7,964 bases of DNA. Source: Desulfobacteraceae bacterium. Its GTDB lineage: Bacteria; Desulfobacterota; Desulfobacteria; Desulfobacterales; Desulfobacteraceae. The translations under genes were made by a program, and so were the position numbers. Location: assembly GCA_015486915.1 (NCBI GenBank), contig WFQS01000683.1, forward strand, positions 1 to 7,964. The letters are read 5' to 3'. Position 1 is the stretch's first letter; every line of letters starts with the position of its first letter. The notes beneath the pieces are model-generated. The model did no database searches, had not been told where the DNA came from, and worked only from the letters and a program-made list of their open reading frames with translations. Positions 5,088-7,964 of this stretch are shown piece by piece.

Positions 5088-6551
5088 TCAAGTGTCACAT
5101 ATGATTCTGCTCTCTCCGCGGATCATGGTCGGATCACCTTTAATGGATATTGAAACTTTTCTTTTTGATTCAATTTCCACAAGTTCTCCTCTTTTCTGAT
5201 TTAAAAGGAAATCTGCCACATCTGTCGGAATAACGCACGTTACTGTTTTTATTTCTTCCTTTATGGTCTTTAAATTTAGCTGGCGCAGGAATGCAAGGCT
5301 TAAAGTTTCTATGGAAGGAACAATACCCCGGCCTTTGCAATGAGTACATATGTTAAAACTGCCAAAGGTTATTGCAGGTCTTAACCTCTGCCGGGACATT
5401 TCAAGGAGTCCGAATTGTGACAGGCCACCCACCTTTGTCTTTGCCTTGTCAGACTTTAAAAATTTTTTTAAAGCCTTTGGAATTTCATTTTTATGTTTTT
5501 TGTCCCTCATATCAATAAAATCAACAACAATCAAGCCGCCGATATCCCTGAGCCTAAGTTGTCTTGCCACTTCTTCAGCAGCTTCCATATTAGTATTAAA
5601 CGCAGTTTGCTCAATATTTTTTCCTCCCTTTGACTTGCCGGAATTGACATCTATGGCAACAAGGGCCTCGGTCTGGTCTATTACAATACCCCCGCCGGAT
5701 TTCAATGGTACCTTTGTTTCAAAAATTGATGCAATCTGATCTTCAATCTGGTATTTTGTAAATATGGGTTTTTTGCCTTTGAACTGTTTAACAATTTTCT
5801 GCTGCTTTGGCGCGATAACTTTAACAAACTCCCTGATTTCTTTAAAAACACAGGGGTCATCAATTAATATCTCATTTACATCGGAAGTAAAATAGTCTCT
5901 CAATGATCTTACGGCAAGATTCTGTTCTTTATAGAGAAGTGATGGGGTAGGGGCCTTGATACCTTTTTTGTTAATTTCCTTCCACGCCCGCATTAAATAT
6001 TTAACGTCACTTGTCAGCATGGTTTTTGTTGCCCCTTTGCCTGCCGTTCTTACAATGAGCCCAAAACCTTCTGCAAGTTTTATTTTGTCTAAGATAGCTT
6101 TCAGCCTTTTCCTTTCAGCTTCATCACTGATCTGTCTTGATACACCCCGTGTTGTACTTCCGGGCATCAGCACAGAAAGTCTGCCGGGAAGTGAAATCAT
6201 GGTTGTGAGCATTGCCCCCTTGTGCATTATTGGGTCTTTTGTCACCTGAACTATAAGTTCCTGACCTTTTTTTATGATTTTTGAAAGGCTGCGGTCCCCG
6301 GCTATATTGTCTTGAAAATAATCGCTGTGTATTTCATTTTTCTGGAGAAAACCGTTTTTATCAGCACCATAGTCAACAAATACAGCCTGGATACTGGGTT
6401 CCACTCTTGCTATCACAGCTTTATAAATATTGCCCTGGGTCTCTTCCTTTGATGCGTTTTCAAGATGGAAGCCTTCAAGCTTGTTTTCTTTAATGGTCGC
6501 AATCCTGCATTCACCTGAATCAAGTGCGTTGATTAAAATTTTTGTTGCCAT
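5088..6551 (-). CDS. rng: Ribonuclease G (RNase E/G family)
   Basis: An endoribonuclease that cuts single-stranded AU-rich RNA, used in rRNA maturation and mRNA decay. The 487-residue length matches RNase G (489 in E. coli) and lacks the long RNase E tail. An S1 RNA-binding domain spans about 37-120 (GNIYKAVIARVEPSIQAVFVDYG). The catalytic DNase I-like part has ALVAIDVNSGKS with Asp301 and GGLIVVDFIDMRD with Asp344, matching the metal-binding Asp303 and Asp346 of E. coli RNase E. The zinc link is CTHCKGRG (402-409), with Cys402 and Cys405 matching the tetramer-forming cysteines. The ATG at 6551 has an AAGGAG-type site with a rather long spacer (about 14 nt). It is the first gene of the apparent rng-to-cpoB operon, 61 nt ahead of the LysM-like gene. 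Confidence 0.95.
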   Translation of the reverse strand: MATKILINALDSGECRIATIKENKLEGFHLENASKEETQGNIYKAVIARVEPSIQAVFVDYGADKNGFLQKNEIHSDYFQDNIAGDRSLSKIIKKGQELIVQVTKDPIMHKGAMLTTMISLPGRLSVLMPGSTTRGVSRQISDEAERKRLKAILDKIKLAEGFGLIVRTAGKGATKTMLTSDVKYLMRAWKEINKKGIKAPTPSLLYKEQNLAVRSLRDYFTSDVNEILIDDPCVFKEIREFVKVIAPKQQKIVKQFKGKKPIFTKYQIEDQIASIFETKVPLKSGGGIVIDQTEALVAIDVNSGKSKGGKNIEQTAFNTNMEAAEEVARQLRLRDIGGLIVVDFIDMRDKKHKNEIPKALKKFLKSDKAKTKVGGLSQFGLLEMSRQRLRPAITFGSFNICTHCKGRGIVPSIETLSLAFLRQLNLKTIKEEIKTVTCVIPTDVADFLLNQKRGELVEIESKRKVSISIKGDPTMIRGESRIICDT

Positions 6552-6837
6552 TAATGTTTTTTTATCTCCTTCTGACTTCTTGCTTCATTTTACTCATAAC
6601 TTCCGTATTTTTTAATTTTTCTCTGTAACCGCTTTAAATATTAAATTAAAAGGCTCAAGTCAAATTATTTATTACATACCTTTATATATTTACCAAAAGG
6701 TTTCAGTCATTGATGAGAAAAATATAGCGTATTAAAAATTTTAAGGGCTTGTATAACAATTAAGAATCATCTGCACTCTTCAGTGCGAGAGGTTGAAAAA
6801 ATGTACTGTAATCTGTGTGGTTATGTTTAAAATTTGC
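6552..6837. other. Intergenic region between thiF-like gene and rng
   Basis: A very AT-rich 286-bp gap without a credible ORF. It contains a possible rng promoter (6635-6663) and a small hairpin GCACT-CTTC-AGTGC at 6773-6786, which could mark the 3' end of the moaD-thiF transcript but has no T-run. ACCTTT and AAAGGT near 6677-6700 form another weak dyad. Nothing here resembles a tRNA or a riboswitch. Confidence 0.55.
6635..6663 (-). promoter_or_regulatory. Possible sigma-70 promoter for rng and the sec operon
   Basis: On the minus strand TTGACT (6663-6658, 5 of 6 to the -35 consensus) and TATTTA (6640-6635, weak -10) are separated by 17 nt. A transcript would begin near 6628 and leave a leader of about 75 nt before the rng ATG. 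The weak -10 in AT-rich DNA makes this tentative. Confidence 0.3.
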
Positions 6838-7548
6838 CTATGTAAGTTTTATGACTTCAAATGTGTTGGTCCACAGGTCAATTATCATCATTTTTTTCCA
6901 CAGAATATCTCCACGGCCCAGCAGTATTTTAATACATTCCGAAGCCTGAATGGATGCAACAATCATGGCGCAATATGAGATATTTCCGGTTTCTGTTTCA
7001 ACCCCGTGTGACCTGTTCCTGCTTTTTTTACCGTAAATAAGTTCATATCCAGGGTCTTCCGGGAAAAAAACTATTACCTGTCCGGACACCCCTGCAATGG
7101 CGCCTGATACTATGGGAATACCCGCTTTTTTTGCAGCTCTTTCCAATACAAACCTTGAATTAATGGTATCAAGGCAGTCCACTGCAAGGTCCGATTTCTT
7201 TATTAAATCGTATAAATTGGAATCATCTGCATATTTAATGATTTGATTTACCACAACACTTGAATTTATCGCATGGACCCTGGCAGCTGCAGCCATGGCC
7301 TTTGGCGTTCCAAGCAGATTTTCCGTGCTTAAAATCTGGCGGTTCAGGTTGCTCTTTTCAAAACTGTCACCGTCGATGAGCGTGAGATTGCCAACACCTG
7401 TTCTTGCAAGCATTTCACATACCCCGCCTCCAAGTCCTCCAAGCCCTATGATACAGACATGGCTGTTAATCAGCAGTTTCTGTTCCTTTTCGTTAAATGT
7501 ATTAAAATTTCTTATATAACGTTCTTGAATTTTACATTTTTCAGCCAT
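6838..7548 (-). CDS. HesA/MoeB/ThiF-family E1-like adenylyltransferase, short form
   Basis: This family adenylates the C-terminal Gly-Gly of a small sulfur carrier, here most likely the MoaD-like protein encoded just upstream. The Rossmann fold shows CIIGLGGLGG (32-41), the acidic LIDGD (57-61), the NLNRQ motif (67-71) that contacts ATP, Lys83 in TPKAMAAAARV, and DCLDTINSRF (124-133) with Asp127. The C-terminal helix IVASIQASECIKILLG (196-211) is also typical. At 236 residues it is about the length of E. coli MoeB (249). The two CxxC zinc pairs of MoeB/ThiF are missing: the usual Cys-rich segment after GQV is replaced by FFPEDPGYELIYGK. The only late cysteines are Cys193 and Cys205. So it may make only the adenylate, or act in Mo/W-pterin or another sulfur-carrier pathway; it should not be called thiF or moeB with certainty. 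ATG at 7548 lies 2 nt after the moaD stop. Confidence 0.85.
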   Translation of the reverse strand: MAEKCKIQERYIRNFNTFNEKEQKLLINSHVCIIGLGGLGGGVCEMLARTGVGNLTLIDGDSFEKSNLNRQILSTENLLGTPKAMAAAARVHAINSSVVVNQIIKYADDSNLYDLIKKSDLAVDCLDTINSRFVLERAAKKAGIPIVSGAIAGVSGQVIVFFPEDPGYELIYGKKSRNRSHGVETETGNISYCAMIVASIQASECIKILLGRGDILWKKMMIIDLWTNTFEVIKLT

Positions 7549-7550
7549 TT

Positions 7551-7781
7551 TTATCCTCCTCCCACAGGAGGAAACAGCCCGAGCCTGTCATTGTGTTTCA
7601 GGCAGTATGTTTTTTCCTGTTTCTTCCCGTTTACAAATATCAGTTTTACTGAATTATCAGGAATTTTGAGGTCTTTCATGAGCATCTCAACCGTTGTACC
7701 CCCGGACACTGGAAATGCATTTTTTTCTAAAGGAAGGAATCGGGACAGGTTAACAAAAAAATTTAAATTAATTTTTATCAT
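7551..7781 (-). CDS. MoaD/ThiS-family sulfur carrier protein
   Basis: A beta-grasp sulfur carrier of 76 residues. Its C-terminus is activated by an E1-like enzyme and then carries sulfur as a thiocarboxylate. It has the expected shape: IKINLNFFVNLSRFLP as the first strand pair, GGTTVEMLMKDL (28-39) as helix 1, VKLIFVNGK, and the ending DRLGLFPPVGGG. The FPPVGGG tail is more like MoaD than ThiS, so supply of sulfur to a molybdenum or tungsten pterin is the better guess. The ATG at 7781 is preferred because it gives the normal family length. An in-frame TTG at 7820 would add 13 charged residues with no family counterpart. Neither start has an ideal ribosome site; AGAGGGG is about 17 nt before the ATG. 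It is the first gene of a two-gene unit with the E1-like gene. Confidence 0.85.
   Translation of the reverse strand: MIKINLNFFVNLSRFLPLEKNAFPVSGGTTVEMLMKDLKIPDNSVKLIFVNGKKQEKTYCLKHNDRLGLFPPVGGG
7557..7572 (-). promoter_or_regulatory. Hairpin hiding the thiF-like gene's ribosome binding site
   Basis: On the minus strand TCCTCC (7572-7567) can pair with GGAGGA (7562-7557) around the loop TGTG, with two further G-U pairs possible. The GGAGGA is part of the three GGA codons ending moaD and is also the Shine-Dalgarno of the next gene, about 6 nt before its ATG. The TCCTCC comes from the Pro-Pro codons of the FPPVGGG tail. A ribosome finishing moaD would open the stem and could restart at the ATG at 7548. 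Confidence 0.5.
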
Positions 7782-7845
7782 TTTCGGTTTACACTTTTCC
7801 CCTCTGCTGTTATTAATCAATTAAAATAATTTCTTCTCTTTTTTT

Positions 7846-7873
7846 TTTATAACCACCATGAGGCGGATCTGAA
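7846..7873 (-). promoter_or_regulatory. Weak candidate promoter for moaD-thiF, inside the repeat
   Basis: On the minus strand TTCAGA (7873-7868) and TATAAA (7851-7846) are 16 nt apart. The -10 is good and the -35 is poor (4 of 6). The site overlaps the left end of repeat copy 2 and points towards moaD. Copy 1 has a comparable TTCAGC-N16-TATATG arrangement, so this may be a property of the repeat rather than of the gene. Confidence 0.2.
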
Positions 7874-7964
7874 CTGCGTTACAGTGCCTCAAAAAAACAG
7901 AGATTTTGACGAACATGGAAAAAATATTTGTGACTTTGTAAAAAATGAGCTCTTTCTTGTAAAC
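7857..7964 (+). repeat. Dispersed repeat, copy 2, upstream of moaD, cut by the window end
   Basis: The plus strand from CATGAGGC aligns without gaps to copy 1 (minus strand, 2201-2094) at about 85% identity over 108 nt and is still matching where the window ends. The core TGAGGC-N21-GCCTCA lies at 7859-7891. It is preceded by TAA plus 4 nt like the other copies, although no gene ends there on this strand. Copies 1 and 2 face each other as inverted repeats across 5.6 kb. Confidence 0.85.

Noticed and set aside
6773..6786. GCACT-CTTC-AGTGC hairpin as a terminator of the moaD-thiF unit
   Set aside because: The stem is only 5 bp and no T-run follows on the minus strand; it is mentioned only within the intergenic entry.
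7782..7820. TTG start at 7820 for the MoaD-like gene
   Set aside because: It adds 13 charged residues before the first strand and exceeds normal family length; the upstream ribosome site is weak. It is not fully excluded.
7835..7852. T-run at 7839-7848 as a plus-strand terminator
   Set aside because: There is no GC-rich stem immediately upstream and no plus-strand gene ending there.

Overview
The window is an AT-rich stretch of a Gram-negative bacterial chromosome. Nearly all genes lie on the minus strand. The gene set suggests a delta-proteobacterial sulfate reducer (Desulfobacterota, Desulfobacterales-like). The basis is the order RNase G, LysM-like membrane protein, YajC, SecD, SecF, YbgF/CpoB-like lipoprotein, together with a short MoaD/ThiF pair, in low-GC DNA. 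This placement is an inference from protein character; no marker gene fixes the taxon.

Read in the direction of transcription (right to left), the layout is as follows. Positions 7964-7782 hold a dispersed repeat and a possible promoter. At 7781-6838 a MoaD/ThiS-type sulfur carrier is followed by its E1-like activating partner of the HesA/MoeB/ThiF family. Positions 6837-6552 are intergenic, with a plausible promoter. At 6551-5088 is RNase G, and at 5026-4184 a membrane-anchored protein with a LysM-like domain. YajC (4166-3816), SecD (3783-2206) and SecF (2075-1044) form the accessory part of the Sec translocon. At 1039-233 is a YbgF/CpoB-type lipoprotein with C-terminal TPR-like repeats. Positions 232-1 hold repeats and inverted repeats but no recognisable gene.

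The run from rng to cpoB looks like one operon. Gaps are 61, 17, 32, 130 and 4 nt, and the long secD-secF gap is filled by a repeat. Its theme is RNA processing, protein export and envelope maintenance. The moaD-thiF pair is a separate small unit. The Shine-Dalgarno of thiF is made of the last codons of moaD, so the two are probably translationally coupled.

Four things deserve attention beyond the ordinary genes. (1) A dispersed element carries a constant TGAGGC-N21-GCCTCA core in three copies, two of them beginning 4 nt after a stop codon and two of them about 85% identical over 108 nt. (2) SecF has about 46 extra residues, apparently two extra membrane helices, in the middle of its helical core. 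(3) Long perfect hairpins lie inside coding sequence: 13 bp next to 7 bp in the LysM-like gene, and 11 bp in cpoB. (4) A hairpin formed by the Pro-Pro and Gly-Gly codons of moaD would hide the thiF ribosome binding site. I see no CRISPR array, tRNA, rRNA, transposase or defence system.
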